This document shows, piece after piece, positions 12,746-26,260 of a stretch of 64,000 bases of DNA. The DNA is taken from positions 10,793,001 to 10,857,000 of the forward strand of contig NC_089991.1 of the NCBI RefSeq assembly GCF_036417845.1, in the 5' to 3' direction. The notes beneath the pieces were generated by a model. It was not told the DNA's origin. It made no database searches and saw nothing but the letters and a program-made list of their open reading frames with translations. The position numbers were made by a program, and so were the translations under genes. Every line of letters starts with the position of its first letter. The stretch's first letter is position 1. This DNA comes from Apteryx mantelli (Eukaryota > Chordata > Aves > Apterygiformes > Apterygidae).

Positions 12746-13181
12746 ATGGTCAAGAAATGGTGAGTAAGGCTGACAAATCCAGAGGCCCTGACACAGCTCA
12801 AAAGCAAAGCAGAACTCCCAGGACAGGAGATTCAAATGGCAATAAACAAGCAACATTATTAAACTCTCCCTTGGCCTCTCCAGCAGTGGCTCCTTTAAGA
12901 CCTCTGGGTAAGCGAGCTACTCTTTACAGCTACAGGTAAGCAAGTTTTTAAAATATTAATTGTGTCACACGAACGCCAGATTTTTCCCTCGTGTACAGTA
13001 ACTAATGTCTTTGCAGTTGTCAGTCAACGTGCTGTGATGTGCAGTTCAAACAGCAGAGCTGAGAGAAAGAGATGTTTCACCGAAGTGCTTCTTCCTACAC
13101 ATACGTGTGCACACCCACATTCACACAGACGTAGATTCCGCTATGTGACTAGATCAGCATATAAGCACTCTTTCAAGGACA

Positions 13182-13221
13182 TTTCTCCCCCACCCCCACC
13201 CTCACCCCCCAAAAAAAAAGA
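13182..13221. repeat. C-rich then A-run low-complexity tract
   Basis: A run of CCCCCACCCCCACC type is followed by an A9 run. This is simple sequence. Confidence 0.7.
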
Positions 13222-14269
13222 TTCAGGTCAGAAAAAACACGGGGAATTAAAACTATCTGGGCAGGTTTTCCCAGCTGTCAGCTAACTTCTCCTTACTAAT
13301 TAAAGGAGGAAGTGGATGAAAAGATAGGAAAAGAAAATAATTTATGAAACATTGCAAGCCTGATGTTTAAGAGGCATTTTCAGAAGAAGGGTTATAAACC
13401 CCTCGCGAGGCAGGGGAGTTAGTTCTGTAGCCTGCCAATCAAAACAGACAAAAAGTCGGGTAGAGTGTGAATTACTGCTGTGATGATTACCAAGAGGGAA
13501 AGAGATGAAGATAAACTAGAACCCTTGCCTTCTCTGTGCTGTGAATACACCTCGGTCAGGCTTCTTGGAGTAACTATAAACATGTCCATTCTTTTCAAGG
13601 GGTGCCGAATCAGACTAACAGTGAAAAAAAATGTAGGGATGGGAAGGAACATGAACCCCTCCAAGTAAAACTCATCTACAGCATACTAAGGGACATCTGA
13701 AATTCCAGAGCCTGAAGGAGCGGGGTCATTAGTGAGAACTGGCTTTTTCATGGCAGTGTTCACCCATTATTAGGTCGAAGATGATTTCCTTTTATTCAGA
13801 AAATTAAAAAGGATCTAAGAGAAATGTTGATGAAAGGAAAAAACAAACTGTCACTGAAATATTTTCCACTGGAAAAAAGGAACAGAGCCATTTGCCTGCT
13901 GGCTGTTAGTGCTGTGCGCTCATCCCACTTGAACTAACCCTGCACACCCCACCTGATGCCTCTTCCCTTCTGCTGCAGACCGGCCTCCCAAGTGGCAAGT
14001 CAACCCCCTGCCTGAGATCATGTGGAGAACAACACAGTCTTTCCAGTCTGCCCCAGCTTCCCAGGTATTTTGGCACATTTTCACTAACACAGGCCTTTTC
14101 ACTTGTAGAAAAAATTCAGAACTGGAAAAACTAGAGATATTTGAGGTCTGAACCAAGCATGTCAGCAAAGCTAAACTGAAAGGAATCTTGCACAACGTCT
14201 ATGTACTCTGTGCCAGGAAGCAGTTAGTTCTAATACCCCTGCAGTTCATTAGCATCAAATAAACTTGCA

Positions 14270-14312
14270 AGAGAAAAAGAAAAAAAAAGAAAAAAAGCAA
14301 AAAAAAAGCAGC
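14270..14312. repeat. A-rich low-complexity tract
   Basis: Runs of A7 to A9 are broken by single G or GC (a period of about 8-10). There is no SINE body upstream that I can recognise, so this is simple sequence and not a clear retroposon tail. Confidence 0.7.
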
Positions 14313-16167
14313 TTGCTGTCCTTATTCCTGCAGATCAATTGGCTCCTCTACTTCCACATCCCCTCTCCTCTCTGTAATGATGTATTCCCCTTGCACCTAA
14401 ATGCCATTGCCTCTGGCAAGGGTGTCCCTTTCACATGAGGGATTATACTGCTGAATTGCCTTTAGCTAGGAAAACCTAGCATTCTGCTGGGGCTGCAGAG
14501 CTCCTTTTACATTCATCCCATCACCCTCTCAAGTGCAGCTGGTGTGTTTCTCAAGAGCCAGACAGGGCTGATCCCATTCTCTGGAAAAGGACACACATTG
14601 TTGCTCAGCGATGGGTGTGTTGGGAAGAAATTCTAGCTGTGGCAAGATTTCAGCAGGCAGTTGTACTCTGCAGTAAAACTGAATTCAGCTGGCTGCAGCC
14701 AAGCCTTATGTGGGTTCCTTGTGACACTTCAGACAACCAGTTCCCAGCACTGACTGCACCCAGGCACTTGCCCGTTTTAACCACTCGCTATGTGTCATGA
14801 AAACAGCGATACAGTAAAAAGCAACATTTGTAAAGATATTTTCAAACACCCTGAAGTTCCAACTCGCTTTCCCATACAAGAACTTACCGTCTCTTCTAGC
14901 AGTCCTCAGGTTCCCTCCTTGTCCACTGTACACACTCAATGAGACATGACAAATAGTTCATAATCATGTGCTTAAAGATGGTGTCAGATTCTCAGCCAAT
15001 TTAAGTCATTGAAAATCCCACCCACTTTGTATAATATCCACTAGCTATGTGTATACGGCATGTTGGCATTCTGGTCAAGGATAGCACTGACTCAGAGCAA
15101 GGTTCTCACCCAGGAATACATGTAACATTTTAAAATAATTTTTCATTGTTATCGTTTTCAATGTCAAAATATTCTTAATAAATGCAATGTTTATATTAGC
15201 AACAGGCTAATATAACCAGGCTAACAGGTGTTTTCAAACTCCACCAATTTCAGAGAGCATCTCAAATACCTTGTTCTATTCATACACATTTATGGAAACC
15301 CTGGAAATAATCAGCATCTTATTGCAGCCCCAGACCAGCTAGAAAACTGTCCCAGATATTTCCTACTTGAAGCACTCACTCTGACCCTTTCTTGTGCTGA
15401 GCTGACTCTCACAACTCTAAGCATGTAAAGTTAAGTGAGTAAGCAAAGTTGAATTTAATGAAATTTACTTTCTGTGGAAATCAAGCTTTTGGCAGCTTTT
15501 GAACAGTTGTATGGATACAGGAGTTTTGGTTATTGTTTTGAGTCCAAGCCTGACGAGGAAAAGGGAAAGGAATAGGCTGTTGTTTGGTTAAACTCTGCAC
15601 TGCAGCTCTGTGCCTGTGTCTGGGTTGCCTGAGCAAAAGAGGGGAACCAAAGAGTTCTTGTACTGCCCAAAGCTGTGAATTCTCTCCAGTACCACATGGG
15701 ACTTAATTCAGTCCATGCAGTGGTGAGAAGATTCCAATGCTGTTCTTTGCAAGAAAAATGAAACCCTTTCAACTGGCTAGTCACAGCCTCCGGGCACTTA
15801 CGATTTCTGTTTTCTTTATTACTTTGCTGTGGGTGAGCAGGATTTTCCCTTCACCAAGTCACTCACATTTTTTACGTAACACACATTAAAACCAAACTGA
15901 CCAATACACAAAACCCTTTGAGAGCTCTCTGGGCTAGTTGCAGCCACAATGCTGATATAAAGACTGTTGCAGTAGCTCAGTTATTCCTTCCTGAAACTTC
16001 ACATCCACCGCACCCATCCATGCTTGGAGGCAGGCAGTTTTTCCTAGGGAAGCTGCCTCCGAGCCTTCATGCCAGTATCAGTGTTTTAGGAAATGAAACC
16101 AAGTATAATAATAATTCTATTCATTAAGGCTAAGGCTTGTAATGGTACTTAGTCGTGAAAAGATACA

Positions 16168-16322
16168 GCCAGTGGGATTTTCAAATTGCCTAAGTAGATT
16201 ACACATCTAATTCCCATTGACAGCCAATGGGAATTAGGTCCCAAACTCCCTCAGGCACTTTTATAAATCCTATTAGGTGTCTGTCGGCATCTTTGGGTGC
16301 TTAAATACCTTTACAAACCTGG
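16168..16322. repeat. Palindromic MITE-like relic, family B
   Basis: CTAATTCCCATTG (16207-16219), a 5-base loop, then its exact reverse complement (16225-16237). The flanks GATTTTCAAATTGCCTAAG and GGTGCTTAAATACCTTTACA match a palindromic repeat familiar from reptile genomes (attttcaaaagcacctaagtg ... cccattg...caatggg ... ggtgcctaaatacctttaaa). The name of the family is not known to me. Confidence 0.6.
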
Positions 16323-17830
16323 ACAAGGGTATGCTCCCATGCTCCAGAGGTTGTGTTTCACGGTTTTGGTATAGCAATCAATGCTAGACCATCTGGCTTA
16401 TTTTGCAGATCTCAGGATTTGGAGTATGGACTACAAATTACGTGACTCCTTCCTACCTTTTGGACCTCCCAAGTTAGAGCAACAGACCTGCTCAGATATG
16501 TTCAGAGGTTGCTCACTAGCGTGGACTCCTTGCTGCTGGAGAAACTCTTTCATAATCAGCTGCCCTTCCCCTCAGCATTGCAAGAACAGGTTAGAGAGCC
16601 CAGAGCAGAGCCAGAAAGCTCAAGCCTTGCGGCATTCAGCCAAAACACTCAAAGGTGCTTCCTCCTTTATTTTATACTGTCGTAAACACAGATGCAGGAG
16701 ATCACGATGAAGATGCAATTGACTTGAATTTTGTTGTGGCTGCAGCTGGTTTGAGTGCTTCTGGCTGACATGCAAGCGGAATTTGTGCAGAGTTCTAATC
16801 AGACTAAGCCGATTCCCTGGAAGCACAATGGTGCAATTTTTAAAAGAGCACAGCCATGGGTTTTTTAAGTCTTTGAGTGCATCCTTTACAGAAATGGCTT
16901 TGTCACAATGTGAAACTAGACAGGCCAAGGCGAAAGCAAACATCCCCCTCTTCTGAAAGGCTACAGTTTGATCACAGTAATACCAGCTGAATCCTACTCC
17001 AAGCTAGAGCAGTGCTGGTGACTATTTAGAAAATAATTAATTGAACTTTACATGACATTCAGATGTTTCTTGGCTCAAATACCAGTCTATTCCTCTGCTG
17101 AATTCTAGGGATTCTGCAAACAATGAAAAATATTTGCTTAATGGCAGACTTGCATACAATATTCTTGTTGTGCTGAATCATTGTAACTGTGAAGGCACAA
17201 AGTAAAAAGGATGCTAGATACAGAAACAACTCTGCTAGATAGACTTTGAGTGTGATGAAGATAGGTCATAAATATGGAGCAAATACAGTGTGTTTTTAGG
17301 AAATGGGGGTCACAGGCATGTTTTTCAGCTCTGGCAGGAGATACTTCAAAGAATGTGGGATTTATTTCGTTGAAATAGTGTTGCTCATATAACTGCTATA
17401 AATGTTAAAGGGTCTTTGGCTCTGATTACATCAGACTTGAAGAGTAGGCTTGAGAGAAGACTTAAGCTTGCTAGGCCCTGTGACCCCCTGCATTTTCCAT
17501 CTGCGTGGCTGGCTATGGATTGAGACCAAAGTACCCATGTAATGCTTCAGAATAGTCAAGTTCTGGATACCTGCTGCTGGAGAAAAGTCACATCCAATAC
17601 CCTACTCATATCCACATACATGTTATGAATAAAACATGTCCTCTGCTAAGATGCTAAACAGTTTTCTTCAGCTCTCAGGCTGGAATGATGCAGACTTGAT
17701 TGTTTACAGAGTGCATGATGACTCTGGTCTTGACAGTGGGCTCAAACTTATGTCAGGGTTACTGTGCAAATAGACGTGCTACATTTTTCCATGAAAATCT
17801 GAATGAGAAATGTGTTGCCTGGCAGCAACA

Positions 17831-17861
17831 TATTCCAAGTCCAACAGTATTCCAAGTCCAA
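17831..17861. repeat. Two-copy direct repeat of 14 bp
   Basis: TATTCCAAGTCCAA occurs at 17831-17844 and again at 17848-17861, a small local duplication. Confidence 0.8.
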
Positions 17862-20633
17862 ATTCTCAACCCAGAAAAAGTGGAGAGTTTATGAAGAAAC
17901 CTTAGTTGACACAATGGGAGTGAGAAAGGAAGAAAGAAGAAAGAACAGCTAAGTCCCCAGGACATTCTTCCTTTTATTGATGGGTGGAAATGCAGATGTC
18001 TCTGGGTGCACGTGCACGCACATGTGTATACACACTGCTGGAACTGGAATTTCACGTATCTGAGGGAAACTGCATTCTGAATTGTCATGAAAAACTGGAT
18101 ATAAAATTTATTCTAGAGAAAAGACATTTTCTGAAAACATCATGACAGACCTATCAAAACAGACACAGCAGAGAGCTAGATGGCTGGTAAAAGAAGCAAA
18201 GGTTTCAGATTTGACCATAGAAACTAGCTGGATTTCTGAAACACTTGCACCTAATATCTGTGTTCTTAAAAGCATGTGCCAGTCACTGTTGCTTGTTTTT
18301 AGTAAACAACAGTTGCAATCTTTATACAAAGTGTTTCAGTTTCACAAAAATGTTTTTGTTGCAGAACATACATAGGTGTAGGTGCATTCCAAAGCAAATG
18401 GCTAGGATGCCATTAGTGAGGCTGGCTTTCATTTATGAAGCAGAAAACCAAAAATGACCCAAAACGGGTCTTTCACTAAGAAGGATTTATTCATGATCAT
18501 AACTGTGGCTGTGTTGAAATCAAGAAGATGGCAAATAAAAAGTATACAGATTGTGTAAAAGATAATGTAATCTCAAAAGGAGAGAGATGGCACCTAGGAA
18601 ATACTGGCATGGAAAGATAAACTCAGAGCAGCAGCTGCATGCCAGACACTTCCTCACCCAAAATGGAAGACTGCCTTACTGACTTGGAGCTTGCGAGCTT
18701 CTTGCTTAATGAAGCCTTGACTGGTACTCTCTGGACTGAACCATTTAACACAATCTTTTTAGCATTAAATAGCTCCTACTGTTACTTTCATAAAAATATC
18801 CCCAAACACAAAAGCATCCTTCATATGTAACTAATACAAACTGTAACTGTGAAAGCTAAGTCAGACTTCTACTCAGAAGGGTTTCAGAAATTCCTTTGAC
18901 TGGCTTGCGCAGGATGCACCTGCGCTCAAGAACAGCTCAGAATGGCTCAGCGCTTCTAAGCAGCTAGTGAGGAGCCAAGCAGGTTTGTAGGGAAGTACAC
19001 ATCACTTCAAGCAGGTGCTCAGCGGCAAAAAGCTAAATAGTTTTTGAAAGATCTGATTATTAAACGGTTCCCTTTTATTGGCCATGTGCTTTCTCCATGA
19101 ATGGATTCATTGGATGTGCAACCATAATTGAGTTTCATCCCATGGGTGAGGTTCATTTGGTGACTTAAGTGCAGTCACTTGTCAGGATGGATTTTTCCAC
19201 AAATGTACATTTTTCAAGTTTGCATGTCTTTTGTCAATACCTCAGCTCTCCAAGGGACAGCATGTCAAATTCCTACACTCTTACATTTGACTGGTAGTGA
19301 AAATTCATCTGTTGTGGTTTTCTGAAGCCTGTTTGATGAGGAAGGCTTTTTGACAACCCCTGCCTCTCCAGAGCTCTTACCTCCTTGTTTCTGTTGTGGT
19401 CTTTCCTCTTCCCAGCAGAAACCTTGTATTCAGGCTAGCAGCATTTACACTCTATTTTTCCCTTCCCAATCTTCTGAAGTAGTGAACAGTTCAGAAGTCA
19501 AACTGTTCATCAGTCCAAACTGGTGAACTCTAATGAATAAGCACCTCAAAGCTGAAGGGATACTAACGTCTCCTCTCTGAACTCAGCCTTCAGCACTCAT
19601 CCAAAAGGATGCATTAAGCATGAGACGCAGGGGGAGCCAGTAAATAGAAGCCACACCAATGGAAACAACAGAGGAACTGAAACTATTGCAAATGAAGAAA
19701 GCAGTAGAGCAACTGGGAGAAAAGTAACCAGGCCACGACATTATGGTCTTGTGCAATATACTTGTTTTACTGGGTGGTACTGCTTGAAAGGCAAAATTTT
19801 TGATCCATCTGGCAATTATTCCAGGAGGAGGAGACAGGTAGTTGGAAATGAGCATCATTTTGTTCCCAAAGCTTTCCTCAAGATCAGAGGAAGAGCAGAT
19901 AGTAGTTCTAACTTTCTTTGCTAGGGTACAAGAACTGAAGGACTCAGTCACAACAAATTCAATATTGAATGTACCTCCCTGAAGAACTTAGGAACTGGAG
20001 ATTATCAGTCCATTTAGTTCACTGTTTTTTACCTGATGGTGGCCATTACCAAATAATTCTGAGAAAGGAAATGTGTACTAAGTGACAGTGTTAAAAGGTT
20101 ATTCATCCCTTCAAGAAAATGTGCACTTAAGTCCCAGTGGATCAAGTCTGGTTCTTGTAGAAAATGCTTGAAATACATACTATTAATTTATGCTACTTTT
20201 TCTTACCTGACATTCCTTCCAGCTTGGACAACAAACGTGGCCTCATCAGTTTCACCTCTGAGATAGATTTTGCTCTTTCAAGGTTTCTTTTAATTCATTA
20301 AAACATTTGTGTTCACTTCAGTAGTTTTTTTTGTTGGTATGGTTCTTGTGGTTTGCTTTTGTAAAATACTAATAGTCAACATCAGCTTTTAAAGCCTTAC
20401 TTCTGTAAACAACATAAACCAGAAGAACCATATTCCAAGCAACTGAAATAGAAAAGAAGAAAGATGAGGGAAGCATGAAAGGAAAAGTTACTGAAGCACC
20501 ATTGCCTCTCTCAGAGGGAAGTTACTCGGGTGGGAACCCTTTGTTCCAGGACTTGGATTTGCAGTTTTCCTGGTGATTAATATAAATGACTATGTTATCT
20601 GACAGAGAGAAAAGAAACTCGCTAAACAACTTG

Positions 20634-20770
20634 TTTCTTTTCTTTTTTTTTTTTTCTTTTTTCTTTTTTTTCTTTGCATGTACAAAAATCAGCAGCACTT
20701 TCCTTCATTCTTTTCTTTTCTTTGGAACATGATTTAATTGAAAACTGTGGAGGGTAAAAAAAAAAAAAAA
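20634..20770. repeat. T-rich pyrimidine tract followed by an A15 run
   Basis: 20634-20675 is almost pure T with scattered C. 20756-20770 is a run of 15 A. The pair could fold back in a transcript but is ordinary simple sequence. Confidence 0.75.
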
Positions 20771-23700
20771 GGCATTTTAAAGCATCCTTTCTCCCACTTT
20801 GGGATAGAAAGCTAGTTTCTCTGACTAAAACTGCCTGGATAAGTACAGCCTGGAGATTCCCAACCTGTCAGGCTGTGGGAATATTTCCATTAGTGTGTTT
20901 CAATTCAAGTCCAGCTAATCATTCTGAAAAAGGAATTCAAAAACCATCTTGTGAAGTGTTACCATGGCAGTATTCATTTTCAGCTAAATAAGAATGAGAA
21001 TAATTGTTGGCCATTCAAATATTATTTTTATTTCTTCCTATTTTGTTTGTTTGTTAGCTTGCATCCATGACAATGTGTATGCATGACCTTCAAGGGAAAA
21101 AGTTGCAGTGGTTTCATGGACCACGCTTTAATAGCTTATGAAACATTAATTGCTCTAGAGCACAGCTTAAAGATGATACTGATTTGCCATTTCTTTTACC
21201 AGTTTAGGGGCTATTTAGTAGTGTTAAGGGGAAATGTGAATTTAACTCTGTCCTCTGGTTGTCCACAGCTGATGGAAAGCACTAATAGGGCTTTATCTGA
21301 TGGGGCATTTAAGATATTTGTGATACTGGTTATTATACAGGACAATAGCCAGACCTAAGGGAATCAAGGCCTTCAGTGAGCAGCTGAACGAAGGAAATCT
21401 GTTCTCCTGTAGTGTTGTGTCTTGTGGTTGGATTCTCCTGTGCTTAAGAACGCACAAACTCCCTCAGAAGCTGCAACATTCCTAACAGTGCTTTCTCAAG
21501 TGGATTCATTGCTGTCTAATTGAACTCCCACTTCAGCCATTCCCAGGAGAGGGATATTCATGCGGTCTCCTTCTCTATACAGCTGTGTATTTTCACAGAA
21601 CATATAACTGCATATCCTTAAGGCTGCTACCCCTCTATCTAACCAAATTTGGTTGAAATTGGCCAATGAGCCCAACAGTAATTACAAGGGGACTGAGAGA
21701 CACAAACACATAGATGGCAACATCTCATAAGCTTTGCGTCTGTAGGAAATGAGGCAAATAAGACCGTTCTGGCTTGGGATCTAGCACAAAGCTGAGTGAC
21801 TTGGACTAGACTCAAACAGACAATTTAACAAATGGAACATTTACTGGCTGCAGCCATACCCAGGAATTCTGACCTCACTAGTCTGGCATGTGCTTCTGGT
21901 TCAGCCCTGTTCTGCCTCCAGTTTTCTAACCCTGGCCACTGTCACAGGAATTTTGAAACTTGAAATGCAGACTCCTAACCGAGACAAACCTGTCAAGGGC
22001 TGAGTGTTACAAAAAGCAGACAGCAGCCTGTCCTTTCTTCCTCCCTCTGTGCAGTTCAAATGCTAGTAAGAGCTGGATTTTTGTCAGTGGACAAAAGAAC
22101 TTCCTGGAAGAGCTGCATAGCAGCAAATAGCAGCAATGATCCAGGCTCTAGATTCTTAGAATATACTGAAGCTAAAGAAAAAGACTGAGGAATCTGGAGA
22201 TGAATTGCTGTAAGGAGGAGGATCATGGGTGATTCATCTTAGGGAAGCATATTATATTCTGAAAACCACTTCTCGAAAACAAACTCCTAAATTCCCCTTG
22301 TAAAGTACCACAGCCAAGTAATGGAGATGTCAAGGGGCATGAAAGAAATAGTTGTGACAACAGCCAGAAGGTTTTTCCCCATATTTTGCACTTCCAACAG
22401 TGGGAACACACTTTCAAAAATGTATTTCCAAAGCCTCCCCAAGTATTGGATAATGCCACTTCATCAGCATGAAGGAAAGCTCAGAACATCTAATATCAGC
22501 CAAGAGCTGGCAATCCCCAAACTCCACATTTTCATCTTAATTTGGAACCACGCACACACAGCCAATTGCTAGTGCGGGAAAAACAAAAAAACCCCCAAGT
22601 AACTCCGTCAAAAGTGGAACTAATGAAGCCTGCTTCCCTGGAGACATGTCTCACAGCTGATTGGTTTAATAATTAAATAATAATATTTTGGCAGCAGGAG
22701 TTCACCCCTTCCTAGACATCAGGGAATCCACAACAAAGAGCAACATCGTGAATGCCCTAGGCACAGGAAAGCCAGAGTTTACTGCTTACTGGACACCAGG
22801 GAACCCAGAGAAGACAGCCTTGACCTCAGATGCTTAAGGGCTAAGCTCAAGTTGCATTTGTCTTTCAGGAGCAGTAATAATAAAGTCTCTCCTATTCTGT
22901 CACCTATTCTCAAGAAGCCTGTAAGAATTTTGCATAAATTTGTAATTCATTTTGAGAAGTTACCATCCTTGCCTAATCTAGCTGAAATGGTTGGACTGTT
23001 TCAAAAGATTGTGAGGAGATGGGCAGAGTAAAATCCCCATGTCCACAGTATGGAATCAGCCTTCATTTCTTCAGGCTAGAAAAGAGGACAGCACTAGGGC
23101 TGAATGCAGACTGAGGTTAATATTCAATGCAGTCTCCCTGTGGGAACTTCTTGCAAAAAACTGCTAGTGTTATGTTGGCTGTCTGAGTGGCAGAGTTGCC
23201 CTCCCAGCCTCTGAGACAAATCGCCACCTCTGCACTGCACTTCCAGTCTTTTGCAAGCATAATATGGTGGCAGTTGCAGTCTTGGCTCTGAAGTTTAAAA
23301 TAGGATAATTTTCACTTAGAAAACTTTGAAGAAGTTTGCTGCCTAGAACATTCCTTTATAATGAGCCAGACATGTCCTGGGCATGAAAGTGCTGTTAGTA
23401 AAAGGAGGTACCACCTCAGACTAGGGCTGAAAAGGCCAGTGTTAGGAGGGATATAGCTGGAACAGCATACATCACTACCAGATTCTCCTTTTTATTCTCC
23501 CCGTACTTATCACATGGAGCATTCACATCCCCTGTTACTGCTTGCACCCCAAGCCTCTCTCCTTGAGCTAAGGGAGTGCGAAATGAGCTCAGGTGATGAG
23601 CAGTAGAAGCTCTGCAAGCAGACTGAGGACCATGGAAGTGACTAGAGGGTTTTGTCACTTTTATTTACCAGAAGCAGAACATTCTGTGACAGAGCAGGGA

Positions 23701-24854
23701 GACAGTTTCCAAAACAGCCCATCTAGAGACCTTCCATTTATAACAATGTATGTGTATAAGTCTGCATGTATGGCATATATTAAAGAAAGACAGAGATTGG
23801 GATTTGGAGAGCTGTGATTGTTTAGAAAAGCCTGGGGCACTAACCAGTCTACAAATAGAGAGAATTATTTCAATGTTTCTTCTGTGCTACCAATTCTTAA
23901 AAAATATATATTTTAGGAAATTCAGATTTCAGCTCTGTAAGTGGGTAAAAGTGGAGCTTGATGAAATCATGAAAACAAATACTGCTTTAAGTTAAAAGTT
24001 TGTCTCAGTCTCTGCCACTGCCTCCGTTCCCTGACCCTAATGTGTTTTCTCTTGGCACTTCTGTTTTTTTTTTTTATTTTAATTGTAAATTAATCACTGA
24101 CTTGGATATATCTCTGCTGTGCATTAATATGGTTGAGATTAACAACAATATTGCTCTCCAGGCATTTGGAATGTGCAAGACTTTTTGTGCACCAAATGGC
24201 CCATATTAACTTCTGGAATATCCAGGTGCAAACTCTATTGCAGTGTTCAAATTAGTTCAATTTCTCTAACAGCTTCTCCTGTAATTGATGGCTCAAATTA
24301 TAATAAAATACAGTTCCTCTACATGATATATGTTACAGCTACTACCTGTTATGCTGAATATTGCATTGCTTTGAAACTGCATTATCCTCTACCTACACGG
24401 ATCAAATCTTTCTTTAAAGCAACTACTTATGCACCAGAAAGTGTTTTCACATCATTCAGAAATTATACATATGCTCATGCACTTTATCAGTAGCTGACAG
24501 AATGGGGATGGCAAAATTACTGTCAGTCATGTTGCATTCAATCTTACATAAAGACCTGCTTTTTACTATACCCTAAAATTGACAATAAATGCCATTCGTC
24601 TCTCCTTGCCCCATTACTGCATCCAGACATAGCTAGTAATGCTTAAAAGACCCACACCTTCATCTTAACTGCTTTTAAATTCCAGCTTTATTTTCTGTCT
24701 TTCTTTTGCGTATACTGTTACTCTGCTATGCCTAAAATACTCTCTCCCCACTAAATCTAAATACTAAAATACTGTTTCCCTACTCATTCCCTTTTTCTGA
24801 AGTGTATAATTAGAGCAGTTCTTAATTTTTTTCTGATGGAAAGAAAGATTTGTA

Positions 24855-24886
24855 AAACAAACAAACAAACAAACAAATCAATCAAA
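24855..24886. repeat. AAAC microsatellite
   Basis: About six units of AAAC, decaying into AATC-like units at the right end. Confidence 0.85.
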
Positions 24887-25639
24887 CTCTGAGGGTTCAC
24901 TGACCTCCAACTGTTTCATTCCAAATGTTAACCATGATGGGAAGAAAGGAAGGGGAAGGGGTGGATTTGGCTCTGGGGCATGTGCACCTGCCAAGCGTGG
25001 CCAGAGTCTGGACCCTGGAAACTGCCTCTTGCAGCCCATCAGACCTGCCAATTCATGGCAGCTTTGTTCCAGCACTCAGGACTCGGGGAGCTGCCTGCAG
25101 CTGCTCAAGGAAACCATCACTGACAAGAACATCAATTTCATCGCCCCACAGCAGAATCTGGGGAACTTGCAGATCATCAGAAATATATTTAGAAATTTGA
25201 TTTTGATCCAATATGGACTGAAGCCAAATTTCAAAATAAGAGCAAGTCAGAAACTTTACTTTTTTGCTAGCTCCAATTGTGATACTTAACTCCTCTTCCT
25301 CTCTCCTACTCCTGAAGACCAATGTCCTCAGTTTATTCACAAAAAAAAGAAGGGCAGATAACAAAGAGCAAAGGTCCTCACCCTGCTTGCTTTGCCAGGT
25401 GTTACCATATGAAATTAAGGATCTCCTCACTCCTAGTCCATGATGGAAAGGCACATGGCAGAGAGGACAGTGAGCACAGCAAAACTGGCGCTGAGTTCAG
25501 TTAAACACAAAATTACAACAGCCACAAACAGCCACCATAGATGTTGTGTTGCAGATTAAAATACCAGCTTGGTGTTCAGTAGCATTCAAAAAGGCAAACA
25601 GTGTTAAGAGCCCTTATGAGGGGAACTGACAACAAAACA

Positions 25640-26260
25640 GAAAATATTATTAGGGTGATCTATATCTTGAACACAGCATGTAGTATTAGTTCCCCCTCTT
25701 CAGTTTCAAAAAAGATACAGTAGAACTGAAATTGTATGGTTAAATATATGGCACAACTTCCACACAAGGGAAGACTAGGTATAATAAGAGTAACAGTCAC
25801 AGAGACACAGTGAAGAAAACAGCATAGTAGCTAATATCATAAGATCTATCCTAAAAATTCACAGTTGGCAAGAAAATGAGCAATGGGGAATTATTATCCA
25901 CTAATTCTCATAATACTTGAACTAGCAATACTATTAAGCAGAAAATTGAAGGAAAGCATTTTTTCACACAACTCTATATTGTAGAATTCATTGCCACAAA
26001 ATGTTGTGTAAGTTAAAAATATAAATGGGTTCAAAAAGCAATCAGTTAAATTCATAAAACCAAAGTCCATCACGTGCTCTTAAACATAAAGCTTTAGCAC
26101 CAATACTCTGGCACCAAATTCCTGAGCCACAGAAAACTGGAAATCACAGAAAATTAAAAATGGGAAAGCTATACCTGGGGAACGATCCATCCACACTCAC
26201 CACTTCTTACATGTTTGGAAGAAACCATGGAAGTACCTACATAAAAAGATATAACAGGAT
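25640..26260 (+). mobile_element. L3/CR1-type LINE, 3'-end relic
   Basis: The order of matched segments is that of the 3' ORF2 end of an L3/CR1 LINE: AGATACAGTAGAACTG; GGCACAACTTCCACACAAGG; AGGAAAGCATTTTTTCACAC; AGAATTCATTGCCACAAAAT; GGGTTCAAAAAGCAATCAGT; TAAATTCATAAAACCAAAGT. These correspond to the familiar stretch with aagtatttcttcacacaacgc, ggaactccttgccagaggatg and gggttcaaaaaagaactagataa. The sequence is non-coding and strongly decayed. Confidence 0.7.

Larger units (their letters stand above)
11991..16160. other. Intergenic region, no gene recognised
   Basis: Mixed composition with short chance ORFs. A weak family-C-like palindromic relic may lie at 14988-15035 (CAGATTCTCAGCCAATTTAA), and a 10-bp perfect hairpin is at 15191-15215. 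Nothing else was identified apart from the listed SINEs and simple repeats. Confidence 0.5.
16323..25630. other. Intergenic region, no gene recognised
   Basis: AT-richer DNA with scattered short ORFs (largest 122 codons on the - strand, 19583-19951; no recognisable domain). Simple repeats lie near 20.6-20.8 kb and at 24.86 kb. A stretch near 21640-21720 (CCAAATTTGGTTGAAATTGG followed by a GACTGAGAGACACAAACAC-like end) may be part of another dispersed repeat. No RNA gene was recognised. Confidence 0.5.

Noticed and set aside
19583..19951. 122-codon - strand ORF
   Set aside because: Hydrophobic segments but no family resemblance, and no further ORF or splice context around it.
21640..21720. 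Possible dispersed repeat ending in GACTGAGAGACACAAACAC
   Set aside because: It resembles a repeat type that ends in GACAGACAGAC-like runs, but the match is too short and diverged to annotate.
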